Shown: in pieces, positions 35,662 to 44,947 of the stretch
Layout: each line of letters begins with the position of its first letter
How positions within the stretch are numbered: the stretch's first letter is position 1
Origin: Bradyrhizobium sp. CCH5-F6
Lineage (GTDB): Bacteria > Pseudomonadota > Alphaproteobacteria > Rhizobiales > Xanthobacteraceae
Length of the DNA: 64,000 nucleotides
Direction: 5' to 3'
Assembly (NCBI RefSeq): GCF_001556045.1
Contig: NZ_LSIC01000018.1
Location: forward strand, 57,256 to 121,255
Position numbers and translations under genes: made by a program
The notes under the pieces: model-generated
Told to the model about the DNA's origin: nothing
What the model saw: only the letters and a program-made list of their open reading frames with translations
The model's database searches: none

Positions 35662-36744
35662 TCAATACCCTGTCAGCTCGAGATAGCCAACGCCGTCATG
35701 CGAGCCGGCAAAGCTGATCGGTCCTTCCCAATAGGAGAAGCCGGTCCCCATCCAGGCCATGGGGTTGAGCGGTTTGCAGGCAATCGAGAACGATCGCGAG
35801 GGGATCGCGATCTGCCATTCCACCGGTACCTTGCGTCCGGCAACGTCCACCGTCTCCTTCGGAATCATCTGGATATCGCCGCCCGCAATCATCTGCGTCT
35901 CGCCGGCGGCGCTGATCCAGTTGCCGAACGGATGGTTCTGGCCGTCCTTCTGACGCAGCCGGTAAAGCATCAGCTTGTCGCCGGACGCGAGATGCAGGGA
36001 CAGCCAGTCCCATCCGGTCTGGTCGGCATCGAGCGGCTGGCTGCTCCATTCGCGGTCCATCCAGGCCTGGCCCGAGACATCGACCTGCTGGTCGTCGATC
36101 GTGAGCGTGCCGCGCGCGCGGTAGAACGGCTGGCTGTAGTAATAGGACGCCTGGCCCCGCTCCGACTTGCGGCTGTAGCCGCGATCACCCTGCAACACCA
36201 CCGGACGATCGGCCTCCAGGATGAGCGCATAGCTGAAGTCGGTACCGGAGGCCTTCAACGTCAATGGCGCCAGCGTGCTGTCGCTGGTGCGGTCAGATCC
36301 TTTCATCTCCCAATCGTCGATCCAGGCTGCAAACGGCTTTGCCGTGACGCCGGCTTGCCCGACGCCGCCGCGTGAAAACGTTTCGTTGAAGCGGTGGGTG
36401 TCCGCCCGTGTCACGGCGGCATGCGCCATCCAAACCTGCTGGTTGGCCCAGCCCTCGCCTTGCGGGCCCGGTTGCGTCGCCTGACGGAACAGCGTCCATT
36501 GCAGGCCGCACGCCGCGCCGCTGCCATCGACGAGGTTTGCCGTGAGATACCACCACTCGATCCGAAATTCGGGATGCGGCCCGTGATCGGCCGGAAAGCT
36601 GAACGGCTTTCCGGGCGTCACTTTCGCAAAGCCGTCGGCGGTCTCGCCGAGCCCGGCATAGCCCTGCGCGCTGGCGCGGTTCGCGAGGGCGAGCGCGGCC
36701 ATGCCGCCGGCAAAGGTGCGCCGCGAGATTGCGTCAACGCTCAT
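35662..36744 (-). CDS. AttH/CrtC-like (carotenoid 1,2-hydratase-type lipocalin) secreted protein
   Basis: This 360-residue protein begins with a twin-arginine-like signal (SRRTFAGG, then a hydrophobic stretch ending ASA). Two lipocalin-like beta-barrel halves follow. HPEFRIEWWYLTANL near residue 55 and MDREWSSQPL in the second half are the conserved CrtC/AttH motifs. CrtC enzymes hydrate carotenoids, but there is no carotenoid gene here. Those encoded with FtsX-type transporters form a separate AttH group of unknown substrate. The start overlaps the permease stop by 11 bases. It probably binds or modifies a hydrophobic compound handled by the transporter. Confidence 0.82.
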   Translation of the reverse strand: MSVDAISRRTFAGGMAALALANRASAQGYAGLGETADGFAKVTPGKPFSFPADHGPHPEFRIEWWYLTANLVDGSGAACGLQWTLFRQATQPGPQGEGWANQQVWMAHAAVTRADTHRFNETFSRGGVGQAGVTAKPFAAWIDDWEMKGSDRTSDSTLAPLTLKASGTDFSYALILEADRPVVLQGDRGYSRKSERGQASYYYSQPFYRARGTLTIDDQQVDVSGQAWMDREWSSQPLDADQTGWDWLSLHLASGDKLMLYRLRQKDGQNHPFGNWISAAGETQMIAGGDIQMIPKETVDVAGRKVPVEWQIAIPSRSFSIACKPLNPMAWMGTGFSYWEGPISFAGSHDGVGYLELTGY

Positions 36745-39196
36745 TGGCAAACACCTTGACGAGGCTCGCCGGCTGCATCCGCGCCAGCCGCAACATCGGC
36801 AGCAGGGCGGCCATGAGCGAAGCAAGCAGCGCGACCGCGACCAGCTCGACCAGCTGCAGCGGAAACACGTGGAACGGCAGCCGCCAGCCGAATGCCTTCA
36901 CATTGACGATGGCGATCAGGCACCACGCCACCATGAGGCCGAGCGGCACCGCCAGCATCGACGTGAACAGCGCGACCGAGAGCGTCTTGGTCAGCTCGAT
37001 CGCGGCAAGGCGCGGCCGCGTGATGCCGATCGCCCAGAGCGGGGCGAGTTGCGGCAGGCGAGAGTTTGCCAGCGTCAGCAGGCTGGTGAGCAGCGCGATG
37101 CCGGCGACGCCGAGCGTGAAGGCGTTCAGCGCGGAGGTCACCGCGAAGGTGCGCTTGAAGATGCGGATCGACTCCGCCTTCACCGTCGCCTGGTCGGCGA
37201 CGCTGCGGTCGTCGAGCCCGAACTGCGTCTGCAAGGCCGCGATCAGGCCGGGGATGTTCTCCCTCGCGACGATCAGGCCGATCCGCGTCTGCGGCGTCTG
37301 CGGAAACTGCCGGATCAAAGCGGCGACATTTACCGTGAGCTGCCCCTTGGGGTTGCCGTAATCGGCATAGATGCCGACGATGTCGAGCTCCCAGGTTCCG
37401 CCCGGCGCCGGCACCTCGATGACGTCGCCGATCCGCACGTTCAGCCGGCGGCTCAATTGCTCGCTGATGAAGGCGGCATTGCCCGGCACGAGCCGGGTCC
37501 AGGCCTGCGGCGCGGCCTCCAGCAGCGGCCAGCGCTCGCGATAGAGCGCGTGATCGGGCAGGCCGAGCAACTCCACCGGCTGTCCCCAAACCTGCGCCTC
37601 CGCACGTCCGCCCGAGAGGATGGCCTGCACCTCGGCGCGTTCCTTGAGCCAGTTCCGGATCGCTACGCCTTTCGCATTGTCGGACGCGCTGATGTAGACG
37701 TCGGCGGCAAGCCGCCCGTCGAGCCAGCCGATGAAGGTGCGGCTGAACGTTTCCACCATGGTGGACACACCGACATTGACGGCAAGCGCGAGCAGCAGCG
37801 CCATCAGCGCCAGCGACAATCCGGAGAGCTGCTGCCGGCTGTCCGCCCAGAACCACAGCGCCAGCGGCCCCTTCGCCAAGCGCTGGCCGATGAGCAGGAT
37901 GATGTCGAGGAAGGCCGGCAGGATCAGCGCCGCACCCAACATCAGCGCCGCGAGCACGCCAAAGCCCGCGATCAACGATTGACCGTACTGGAGCAGCAGC
38001 AGCGCGACGGCGAACACCATGCACGCCGCAGCACTTTGCAGCACCAGCCAGCGGCGCTGTTGCTGCTGCCAGGCTCGCGGCTGCGCGGTCGCGAGCACCG
38101 GCATCCTGATCGCCTTGATCAGGCTGGTCGCGGCCGCCACCAGCGCGCCGGCAATGCTGATGCCGATGCCGGCCAGCCACCATTCGCCCCGCAAGCCGAG
38201 CTGCCCCGGGATCTGCGCGCCGTAGAGCCCGCGCAGCGACGCCGCCACGTCGGGCAAGAGTGCGGCGGCGATGAAATAGCCGCAGACGAGTCCGATCAGC
38301 CCGGCGACCAGCGCCAGCGCCACCAGCTCGACCACCAGCGCCGTGTTGACCAACCGCGCCGACGCGCCGCAGGCGCGCAAGGTCCGCAGCATCGGCAGCC
38401 GCTGCTCGAAGGCGAGCCCGACGGCCGAGTTGACGATGAACAGCCCGACGAAGAACGAGAGCAGGCCAAACGCCGTGAGGTTGAGATGAAAGCTGTCGGT
38501 GAGCCGTTCCAGCTCCGTTTCGGTATCCGGCTCGACCCGCTGCAACCGGTCGCCAGCGACGCTGGCCAGCGGCGCCGGCTTGCCCTTCGGCTTGCCGATC
38601 AGGAGCCGCGACACCTGGTCCGGCTTGTTGAGCAGCCGCTGCGCCACGCCGATATCCACCACCAGCACATCGGGCACGAGCTGCGGCAGCACGCGCAGCG
38701 GCGGCAGCTTTGCGCCATTGCTGATTGCCGGCGCCCCGCCTTCCGCCTCTTGCAAGTCGGCCAGCGTCTCCCGCGCCACCAGCGTCTGGCCCGGCGGCGC
38801 GACGAAGCTGCTCAGATCCGAGGCGCCGAGCCGCGGCGCGTTGCCGACGTCGGCCGGCAGCGTCACCGGCTCGATGCCGAGCAGCCGCACCGAGCGCCCG
38901 TTGATCTGGACCCGCCCCTCCAGCACCGGCGAGACCGGCCAGCCCGCGCGCCGGAGCTTGACGAACAGCTCCTGGGAAAAGGTCGCCGCATCTGGCGCCA
39001 CCAGCATCGCCGTGCGCACGCCGCCGAACGTCGCCGCGGCACGGTCATAGGCATTGCGGGCCTGCTGGTTGATCGCCTGCACGCCGCTCCACAGCGCGGT
39101 CGCTGCGATCAGTCCGATCAGCAGCGTGGCGAACTGCATCTTGTGCCGGCGCCAATGGCTGAGCAGTACCGCGAGGACCCAGAGCGCGCGCCTCAT
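36734..39196 (-). CDS. FtsX-family ABC transporter permease
   Basis: This 820-residue protein is a double-FtsX permease. It has a first membrane segment (about 12-35), a large periplasmic domain (about 40-245), a cluster of membrane segments (about 250-500), a second periplasmic domain (about 510-680) and three to four C-terminal segments. This MacB/LolCE-like type usually extracts or pushes lipophilic substrates across the periplasm rather than importing nutrients. The start overlaps the ATPase stop by four bases. With the ATPase and the AttH-like protein it forms a three-gene unit. Confidence 0.88.
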   Translation of the reverse strand: MRRALWVLAVLLSHWRRHKMQFATLLIGLIAATALWSGVQAINQQARNAYDRAAATFGGVRTAMLVAPDAATFSQELFVKLRRAGWPVSPVLEGRVQINGRSVRLLGIEPVTLPADVGNAPRLGASDLSSFVAPPGQTLVARETLADLQEAEGGAPAISNGAKLPPLRVLPQLVPDVLVVDIGVAQRLLNKPDQVSRLLIGKPKGKPAPLASVAGDRLQRVEPDTETELERLTDSFHLNLTAFGLLSFFVGLFIVNSAVGLAFEQRLPMLRTLRACGASARLVNTALVVELVALALVAGLIGLVCGYFIAAALLPDVAASLRGLYGAQIPGQLGLRGEWWLAGIGISIAGALVAAATSLIKAIRMPVLATAQPRAWQQQQRRWLVLQSAAACMVFAVALLLLQYGQSLIAGFGVLAALMLGAALILPAFLDIILLIGQRLAKGPLALWFWADSRQQLSGLSLALMALLLALAVNVGVSTMVETFSRTFIGWLDGRLAADVYISASDNAKGVAIRNWLKERAEVQAILSGGRAEAQVWGQPVELLGLPDHALYRERWPLLEAAPQAWTRLVPGNAAFISEQLSRRLNVRIGDVIEVPAPGGTWELDIVGIYADYGNPKGQLTVNVAALIRQFPQTPQTRIGLIVARENIPGLIAALQTQFGLDDRSVADQATVKAESIRIFKRTFAVTSALNAFTLGVAGIALLTSLLTLANSRLPQLAPLWAIGITRPRLAAIELTKTLSVALFTSMLAVPLGLMVAWCLIAIVNVKAFGWRLPFHVFPLQLVELVAVALLASLMAALLPMLRLARMQPASLVKVFANER

Positions 39197-39846
39197 GCAA
39201 TGCGTCCCGCATGCAGGGTCACGTGGCGGTCGAGCGTTGCGGCCAGATGCAGGCTGTGCGTCACCATCAGGAAGCCGCAGCCGGTGCGTGCGACTAGGTC
39301 GCGCGTCAGCGCCAGCACGTTCTCGGCGGTGGCTTCGTCCAGATTGCCGGTCGGCTCGTCCGCGAGCAGCAGCGAGGGTTTCGTCGCCAGCGCCCGGCCG
39401 ATCGCGACCCGCTGTTGCTGCCCGCCTGATATTTGCTCTGGATAACGCTTCAGCAGTCCGCCGAGTCCGAGCCGCTCGACCAGCTCCTTGGTCCAGGCCG
39501 TATCATGCCGGCCGGCGATCCGCGCCTGGAAGACGAGATTGTCCGCGACGGAGAGGCTCGGGATCAGGTTGAATTGCTGGAAGACCAGGCCGATGCGATC
39601 GCGCCGCAACTCCGCGCGCCCCGCGTCCGACAGCTTCGTGACTTCGATGTCCGCCAGCCGGATCGTGCCGCCATCGGCGGCGTCGAGCCCGGCGATCAGG
39701 TGCAACAATGTACTCTTGCCGCTGCCGGACTCGCCTGTCAGTGCGACGCGCTCGCCGGCGCTGAGTTCGAGATCGACGCCGCGCAGCACGTGGACCGGCT
39801 CACCGGCCGAGGAGAACGTCTTGGAGAGATTCTTGATGCTCAGCAC
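39193..39846 (-). CDS. LolD/MacB-type ABC transporter ATPase
   Basis: This roughly 217-residue ATPase has Walker A GESGSGKST, Q-loop VFQQFNL, signature SGGQQQR, Walker B LLLADEP and H-loop VTHSL. Its size and sequence fit the LolD/MacB group that drives FtsX-type permeases. The start is uncertain: GTG at 39844-39846 gives the normal N-terminus LSIKNLSKTF. A TTG at 39876 would add ten unusual residues. No strong ribosome-binding site precedes either. Confidence 0.9.
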   Translation of the reverse strand: MLSIKNLSKTFSSAGEPVHVLRGVDLELSAGERVALTGESGSGKSTLLHLIAGLDAADGGTIRLADIEVTKLSDAGRAELRRDRIGLVFQQFNLIPSLSVADNLVFQARIAGRHDTAWTKELVERLGLGGLLKRYPEQISGGQQQRVAIGRALATKPSLLLADEPTGNLDEATAENVLALTRDLVARTGCGFLMVTHSLHLAATLDRHVTLHAGRIA

Positions 39847-39989
39847 GATGAATAACGCCGGACGAAATTGACACAATTGCTGCGTAGCACACTTGCTGTG
39901 GAAATGCCCGTTGCGTTGGCTCCAAAGCCGTTGTTAGCTTCCAAGATGGCCAAATCAAAAAAGTGCCAAAAGGACATACGGGGAGATTG

Positions 39990-41324
39990 ATGAGCGCTCA
40001 GGGAACGCCAGCGGTGGCGGGAAGGACGGCAGGGGAATCCAAGGCAACGCCGAAGGGCGCCTGGACCATTACATTTCTCCTCTTTCTCTTCATGGTGGTG
40101 AACTTCGCGGACAAGATCGTCGTCGGTCTTGCCGGCGTGCCGATCATGACCGACATGAAGCTCAGCGCCGAACAATTCGGCCTGCTCGGGTCCTCGTTCT
40201 TCTTCCTGTTCTCGATCTCGGCCATCGTGGTCGGCTTCATCGTCAACAAGGTGCCGACGCGCTGGGTGCTGCTTGCTCTGGCCGTCATCTGGGCGCTGGC
40301 GCAATTTCCGATGGTCGGCACCGTCTCCTTCACCACGCTCCTGATCTGCCGCATCGTGCTGGGCGCCGGCGAAGGCCCGGCCTTCTCGGTCGCCGCGCAC
40401 GCCATCTACAAATGGTTCCCCGACGAGAAGCGTACGCTGCCGACCGCGATCCTGTCACAGGGTTCTGCTTTCGGCGTCATCCTCGCGGTGCCGGCGCTGA
40501 ACTGGATCATCGTCAACCATTCCTGGCACTATGCTTTCGGCGCGCTCGGAATCGTCGGCCTGATCTGGGTTGCGGCCTGGCTCGCGCTCGGCAAGGAAGG
40601 GCCGCTGGAGGACACGCAAGTCTCCGCTGCGGCCGAGCCGAAGATCCCTTACTTGCAGCTCCTCACCTCGCGCACCTTCATCGGCTGCGTCGCCGCGACC
40701 TTCGGCGCCTATTGGGCGCTCTCGCTTGGCCTGACCTGGTTCACGCCGTTCATCGTCAAGGGGCTTGGCTTCTCCCAGAGCCAGGCCGGCTGGATTTCGA
40801 TCCTGCCCTGGGTGTTCGGCGCCACCATCGTCATGCTGACCGGCTGGATCTCTCAGGTGATGATGGCGCGCGGCTACAACACCCGTGTTGCTCGCGGCGT
40901 TCTCGGCTCGGTTCCGTTGGTGATCGGCGGGCTGATCCTGGCGATGATGCCGCATGTCCAGGGCGCGGGCCTTCAGATCGCGCTGCTCGTGGTCGGATCG
41001 GGCCTGTGCGGGGCGATCTATGTCGTCTGCCCGCCCATGCTCGGCGAATTCACGCCGACCTCGCAGCGCGGTGCGATTCTCGCGATCTATGGCGCGCTGT
41101 ACACACTGGCCGGCATCATCGCGCCGACCGTGATGGGCGCCACGATCCAGCGTGCCGGCAGCACGATCGATGGCTACATGACGGGCTTCACCATCAATGC
41201 CGCGATCATGGTCGGCTCCGGCCTGCTCGGTCTGCTCCTGCTCTGGCCGAACACGGAGAGGGCCAGGCTGACGCGCGGTGCCGCTCCGCAGGCGGCACTG
41301 AAGGGCGCGGTGTCGCCGACGTAA
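39990..41324 (+). CDS. MFS transporter
   Basis: This 444-residue protein has twelve predicted membrane segments. FVNKVPTRWVL-type loops and the wide RIVLGAGEGPAFSVAAHAIYKWFPDEKR segment of TM4-5 resemble the anion:cation symporter (aromatic acid/hexuronate) group. GGGAG at 39981-39985 supports the ATG at 39990 over a GTG 27 bases upstream. It converges on an amidohydrolase gene, and a carboxylate substrate is likely by family. Confidence 0.85.
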   Translation: MSAQGTPAVAGRTAGESKATPKGAWTITFLLFLFMVVNFADKIVVGLAGVPIMTDMKLSAEQFGLLGSSFFFLFSISAIVVGFIVNKVPTRWVLLALAVIWALAQFPMVGTVSFTTLLICRIVLGAGEGPAFSVAAHAIYKWFPDEKRTLPTAILSQGSAFGVILAVPALNWIIVNHSWHYAFGALGIVGLIWVAAWLALGKEGPLEDTQVSAAAEPKIPYLQLLTSRTFIGCVAATFGAYWALSLGLTWFTPFIVKGLGFSQSQAGWISILPWVFGATIVMLTGWISQVMMARGYNTRVARGVLGSVPLVIGGLILAMMPHVQGAGLQIALLVVGSGLCGAIYVVCPPMLGEFTPTSQRGAILAIYGALYTLAGIIAPTVMGATIQRAGSTIDGYMTGFTINAAIMVGSGLLGLLLLWPNTERARLTRGAAPQAALKGAVSPT

Positions 41325-41381
41325 GGCGATGCTTTCTTACCCTGCCCTGGAGGGGAGGGTAAGCAAGGCGGCCGCATCGCC
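41325..41381. terminator. Nested inverted repeat at a convergent gene junction
   Basis: GGCGATGC (41325-41332) pairs with GCATCGCC (41374-41381), and an inner CTTACCCT (41336-41343) pairs with AGGGTAAG (41356-41363). It fills the whole gap between the two stop codons and touches the TAG of the minus-strand gene. It probably acts as a bidirectional terminator. Confidence 0.6.
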
Positions 41382-43096
41382 TAATTCACTTCCTGCGCGC
41401 CACGAATCAGCTTGCCTGGGCGACGCCCCGTCGCCTCGCCATCTCGCCGCGTCACCACGCCTGACACGATGGTCGCGTCGTAGCCGTCGACATCCTGCAG
41501 CAACCTCCGTCCGCCGACCGGCAGATCGTAATGCACCTTCGGCGGATGCAGATGCAGGCGGTCGTAGTCGATCACGTTGACGTCGGCCTTGTAGCCGGGC
41601 GCGATCAGGCCGCGGTCGGTGAGGCCGACCGAGAGCGCGGTCTTGCGCGACTGCGCCGCCACCACGAACGGGATCGTGAGCTTCTCGCCGCGCTTGCGGT
41701 CACGCGTCCAGTGCGTCAGCAGATAGGTCGGGAAGCTCGCATCGCAGATGATGCCGCAATGCGCGCCGCCGTCGGACAGGCCCGGCACCGATTGCGGATC
41801 GAGCAGCATCTCGCGTGTCGCATCGAGATTGCCGTCGGAATAGTTCAGGAATGGCACGTAGAGCATGCCGCGGCCCTCGTCCGACAGCATGGCGTCATAG
41901 GCGAGCTCTTCCGGCTGACGCCTCTGCCTGCGCGCCTGCGGCCCCAGCGCGTTCTCCGGCGGCTGCTCGTAATCGGGGGGATCGCCGAGCAGGAACATCT
42001 TGTCGTAGTTGGGGCGGAAGAACAGCGGATCGTCGGTCGCGGTCGCCGTCTCGCTCAGGATCGCCTTGCGCACCTCCGGTTGATGCAGCCTCGCCAGCCG
42101 CTCCTGCAACGGTAGATGCGCGATCGCCTTGTAGCTCGGATGGGTCTGGAACGGATTGCGCGACAGCTCGAGTCCGAGCAAGAGGCCGACGGGCCGCGCC
42201 GCGATCTGCGCCGTGATGGAGAGGCCGCGCTTGGCTGCCGCGTTGATCTCGTCGAGCGTCTGGCGCCAGCGCTGAGGTGCCTTGTCGTTCTGCGTGATCG
42301 AGAACGAGATCGGGCACTTCGTGCTATCTGCGACCCGCAGCATCATCGGCAGGTCTTCATGGATGGTGGAGAGGTCGAGCACGAATTGCAGCACGCTGCG
42401 GCCCTGCCGGTGCATCGCGCCGGCAATGGCGGTGAGCTCGTCCTCTCCTGCTTTCAGAGTCGGCGTGAAATCGCCGGTCGAGGTGCGGTGGTTGAGCGTC
42501 CGCGACGTCGAGAAGCCGAGCGCGCCCGAGCGTACCGCCTCGCCCGCGAGCCTCGCCATCGCCGCATTGTCCTCCGCGGTCGAGGGATCGCGGCGCGCGC
42601 CGCGCTCGCCCATGACGTAGACGCGCAACGCCGCATGCGGCAATTGCGCGCCGACATCGATGTCGAAATCGCGCTTCGAGAGCCAGTCCATGTAGTCCGG
42701 AAAGCTCTCCCAGGCCCACGGAATGCCGGCACTCAGCACCGGCTCCGGAATGTCCTCGACGCCCTCCATGAGCTGGATCAGGCGGGTGTGGTCATCAGGC
42801 TTGCATGGCGCAAAGCCGACGCCGCAATTGCCCATGATCGCCGTGGTGACGCCGTTCTGCGAGGACGGCGTGATGTCCTGGCTCCAGGTGACCTGGCCGT
42901 CGTAGTGCGTGTGAACGTCGACAAAACCCGGCGTCACCAGCTTGCCGCGCGCGTCGATCTCTTCGTTGCCCTTCGCGGAGACCGTCCCGACCTCGCTGAT
43001 CTTGCCGCCGGTAATGGCGACATCAGCCTCGAACAGCGTGCCGCCGCTTCCATCCGCGACGGTGCCGCCGCGGATCACGAGATCAGGATTGCTCAT
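41381..43096 (-). CDS. N-acyl-D-amino-acid deacylase family amidohydrolase
   Basis: This 571-residue metal-dependent amidohydrolase has VDVHTHYDGQ (metal ligands), MGNCGVGFAPC (Cys of the D-aminoacylase subgroup) and LSDGGAHCG near the C-terminus. It is longer than classical D-aminoacylase (about 480 residues), as are many uncharacterised members of the amidohydrolase-3 group. It probably hydrolyses an N-acyl or cyclic amide bond; the substrate is unknown. The ATG at 43094-43096 follows GGGAAG. The next gene upstream on this strand is an MFS carrier separated by a repeat. Confidence 0.85.
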   Translation of the reverse strand: MSNPDLVIRGGTVADGSGGTLFEADVAITGGKISEVGTVSAKGNEEIDARGKLVTPGFVDVHTHYDGQVTWSQDITPSSQNGVTTAIMGNCGVGFAPCKPDDHTRLIQLMEGVEDIPEPVLSAGIPWAWESFPDYMDWLSKRDFDIDVGAQLPHAALRVYVMGERGARRDPSTAEDNAAMARLAGEAVRSGALGFSTSRTLNHRTSTGDFTPTLKAGEDELTAIAGAMHRQGRSVLQFVLDLSTIHEDLPMMLRVADSTKCPISFSITQNDKAPQRWRQTLDEINAAAKRGLSITAQIAARPVGLLLGLELSRNPFQTHPSYKAIAHLPLQERLARLHQPEVRKAILSETATATDDPLFFRPNYDKMFLLGDPPDYEQPPENALGPQARRQRRQPEELAYDAMLSDEGRGMLYVPFLNYSDGNLDATREMLLDPQSVPGLSDGGAHCGIICDASFPTYLLTHWTRDRKRGEKLTIPFVVAAQSRKTALSVGLTDRGLIAPGYKADVNVIDYDRLHLHPPKVHYDLPVGGRRLLQDVDGYDATIVSGVVTRRDGEATGRRPGKLIRGAQEVN

Positions 43097-43136
43097 GGTG
43101 TTTCTTCCCGTTTTGTTGTTTTGCTTTTCTCTATCC

Positions 43137-43300
43137 GTCGTCCCGGACAAGCGAAGCGCAGATCCGGGACCCCTGCGCGAGCGCTTGCGTTCGTCGCCAT
43201 AACCACAGGCAGATGTTTTGCGAAGACCCGGAGTTACCAACTTCGCGCGACGATTGCTCCCTGTGGTTATGGGTCCCTGCGTTCGCAGGTACGACAGTTG
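43137..43300. repeat. Composite intergenic palindromic repeat (CCATAACCACAGG family)
   Basis: A perfect 13-bp inverted pair CCATAACCACAGG/CCTGTGGTTATGG lies at 43198-43210 and 43260-43272. GTCCCGGA...TCCGGGAC is on the left, and CCTGCGTTCGCAGG is on the right. It looks like one element inserted in, or abutting, another. Confidence 0.75.
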
Positions 43301-43309
43301 AGTTTGTAG

Positions 43310-44515
43310 CTACGCCTTCGCTGGCTTCCGTTCCGTGAACGGCGACAGCACCACCGTCGCGACCATGAAGATCACGGACGCGCCGAACACCCAATGCGGC
43401 GCGCTCTGGTCCATGATCCAGCCGAACAGCAGCGGGCTGACGATGCCGCCGAGATTGAAACCGGTGGAGACGATGCCGAAAGCGCGCCCGGCCGCGCCGG
43501 GAGGCGCCGCGTTGCGCACCAGCATGTCGCGCGAGGGCGCGATCACGCCGGAGAGGAAGCCCGCGGTCGCCATCGTGGCGGTCAGCGCCCAGCCCGGCAG
43601 CGTCACCAGCGCAATCAGCAGCACGATTGCGGCGTTCGCCGCAAAGCAGGCAGCCGCGACATAGCCGTGACGCTCGGTGCGGTCGGCGAGGAAGCCACCT
43701 GCGAGCACGCCGATGGCGCTGGCGCCCAGGAACGCCGTCAGCGCGATGTTGGCGGCGGAGTAAGAGGCGCCGTAGCCGCTCATCAGCGCCACCACGCCGA
43801 AATTGTTGATGCCGGCGACGGACAGGCTCAGCAGCATGAACAGCGCGGTCAGCGTGATCAGCGCCGGCGTGATGACGGCCTGTCTCGGTGCGGTCGCGTT
43901 GCCGGGCTTGTTCTTATGCGCGCCGGCGTCCGGAATGTTCATGACGATCAGCAACAGCGCCACTGCTATACCAATCGCGCCGGACGCGATCAGCGCCCCA
44001 GCGCCACCGGACAAGGTGACGAGCGCTGCGACGATGGCCGGCGCCACCGCACCGCCGAGAAAGCCGGCAAAGGTGTGGATCGAGAACGCGCGACCCATCC
44101 GCGCCTCGTCCATGTGTTCGGCCAGAATCGCGTAGTCGGCGGGATGGTAGACGCTGTTGGCGAGGCCGAGCAGCACGGCGCAGGCGATCAGCGAGGCGTA
44201 GCTGAGGTGCAGCCCGAGCAGGATCAGCGCGACACCGCCGAGCGTCAGCCCGGCCAGCAAAATCCTGCGCGCACCGAAATGGTCGACCAGATAGCCCGTC
44301 GGCGCCTGCGTCAGGCCGGACACCACCGCAAACACGGTGAGCGCGAAGCCGAGCTCGATATAGCCGACGCCGAGCTGGCTCTTGAGAAACGGGAACAGCA
44401 TCGGCAGCACCAGGAGATGGAAATGGCTGACCCAATGCGCGATCGAAATTCCCGTCAGCGTGCGTAGCGCGCTGTCCGCCTTGCCTTGCTGCGGTGCGGC
44501 GAGAACGTCGACCAT
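43310..44515 (-). CDS. MFS transporter
   Basis: This 401-residue protein has twelve predicted membrane segments. LVDHFGARR (loop 2-3), an NSVYHPADYAIL segment, and a second-half loop LADRTERHG fit the general MFS fold. The resemblance is to proton-coupled sugar or drug carriers of the fosmidomycin-resistance-like group. There is no cognate regulator beside it. It may share a transcript with the downstream amidohydrolase, but a 213-bp repeat-filled gap makes this doubtful. Confidence 0.85.
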   Translation of the reverse strand: MVDVLAAPQQGKADSALRTLTGISIAHWVSHFHLLVLPMLFPFLKSQLGVGYIELGFALTVFAVVSGLTQAPTGYLVDHFGARRILLAGLTLGGVALILLGLHLSYASLIACAVLLGLANSVYHPADYAILAEHMDEARMGRAFSIHTFAGFLGGAVAPAIVAALVTLSGGAGALIASGAIGIAVALLLIVMNIPDAGAHKNKPGNATAPRQAVITPALITLTALFMLLSLSVAGINNFGVVALMSGYGASYSAANIALTAFLGASAIGVLAGGFLADRTERHGYVAAACFAANAAIVLLIALVTLPGWALTATMATAGFLSGVIAPSRDMLVRNAAPPGAAGRAFGIVSTGFNLGGIVSPLLFGWIMDQSAPHWVFGASVIFMVATVVLSPFTERKPAKA

Positions 44516-44690
44516 TGCAGTTCCGTTTCACTCCCGATGGAGGCGCAAACTATCGGGGAGAGCGGTTATTTGTCCATGAACGCAGGCGCATGGCTGGTAG
44601 TGCGGGCGCGGCGTGAGGGTGCCGTGATGCCTCTACCTCGACGCATTGGAGGAGGTTGTGCCAGCCTGCATTCAATCGGCTGGCGTCGCC

Positions 44691-44864
44691 TCACAACGGC
44701 TCGTCATCCGGCCCGTAGCGGTCGCGCTTCGGCGTTGCGATATCGCCGTCTTCGTAATCGTCGTCATCGAGCTCGCGCGGCGGCAGAGGCTTCTTCGCCT
44801 TGTCGTCCGCCGACCTGTTCTCGGTGGTCTTGGGCGGCTCGCTCGGCTTGCCAGTCTTGGCCAT
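44691..44864 (-). CDS. Small acidic hypothetical protein, 57 residues
   Basis: This 57-residue frame runs from an ATG (44862-44864) to TGA (44691-44693). The protein is Lys/Pro-rich in the first half and strongly acidic after it (ELDDDDYEDGD), ending YGPDDEPL. It is probably disordered. GGGA lies about six bases before the ATG. Codon use is like the neighbouring genes, which supports it being real. No function is known. It lies between the MFS gene and the sulfur dioxygenase-like gene, all on one strand. Confidence 0.65.
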   Translation of the reverse strand: MAKTGKPSEPPKTTENRSADDKAKKPLPPRELDDDDYEDGDIATPKRDRYGPDDEPL

Positions 44865-44947
44865 GATTGGTCCCGGATGGTGATGCTGAACCCGATCCTA
44901 TCCGGAAAGTGCTTGCAGCGCCTGACCTATCGCAAGCCGATGGCCGT

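Noticed and set aside
36701..39445. A 914-codon plus-strand frame opposite the FtsX-type permease
   Set aside because: It is His/Arg/Gln-rich and low-complexity, typical of an antisense shadow in GC-rich DNA. The minus-strand permease has clear domains.
39868..39896. A perfect TTGACA hexamer before the MFS gene
   Set aside because: At the right spacing (17 bases) the -10 hexamer is ACTTGC, a poor match, so a promoter cannot be claimed.
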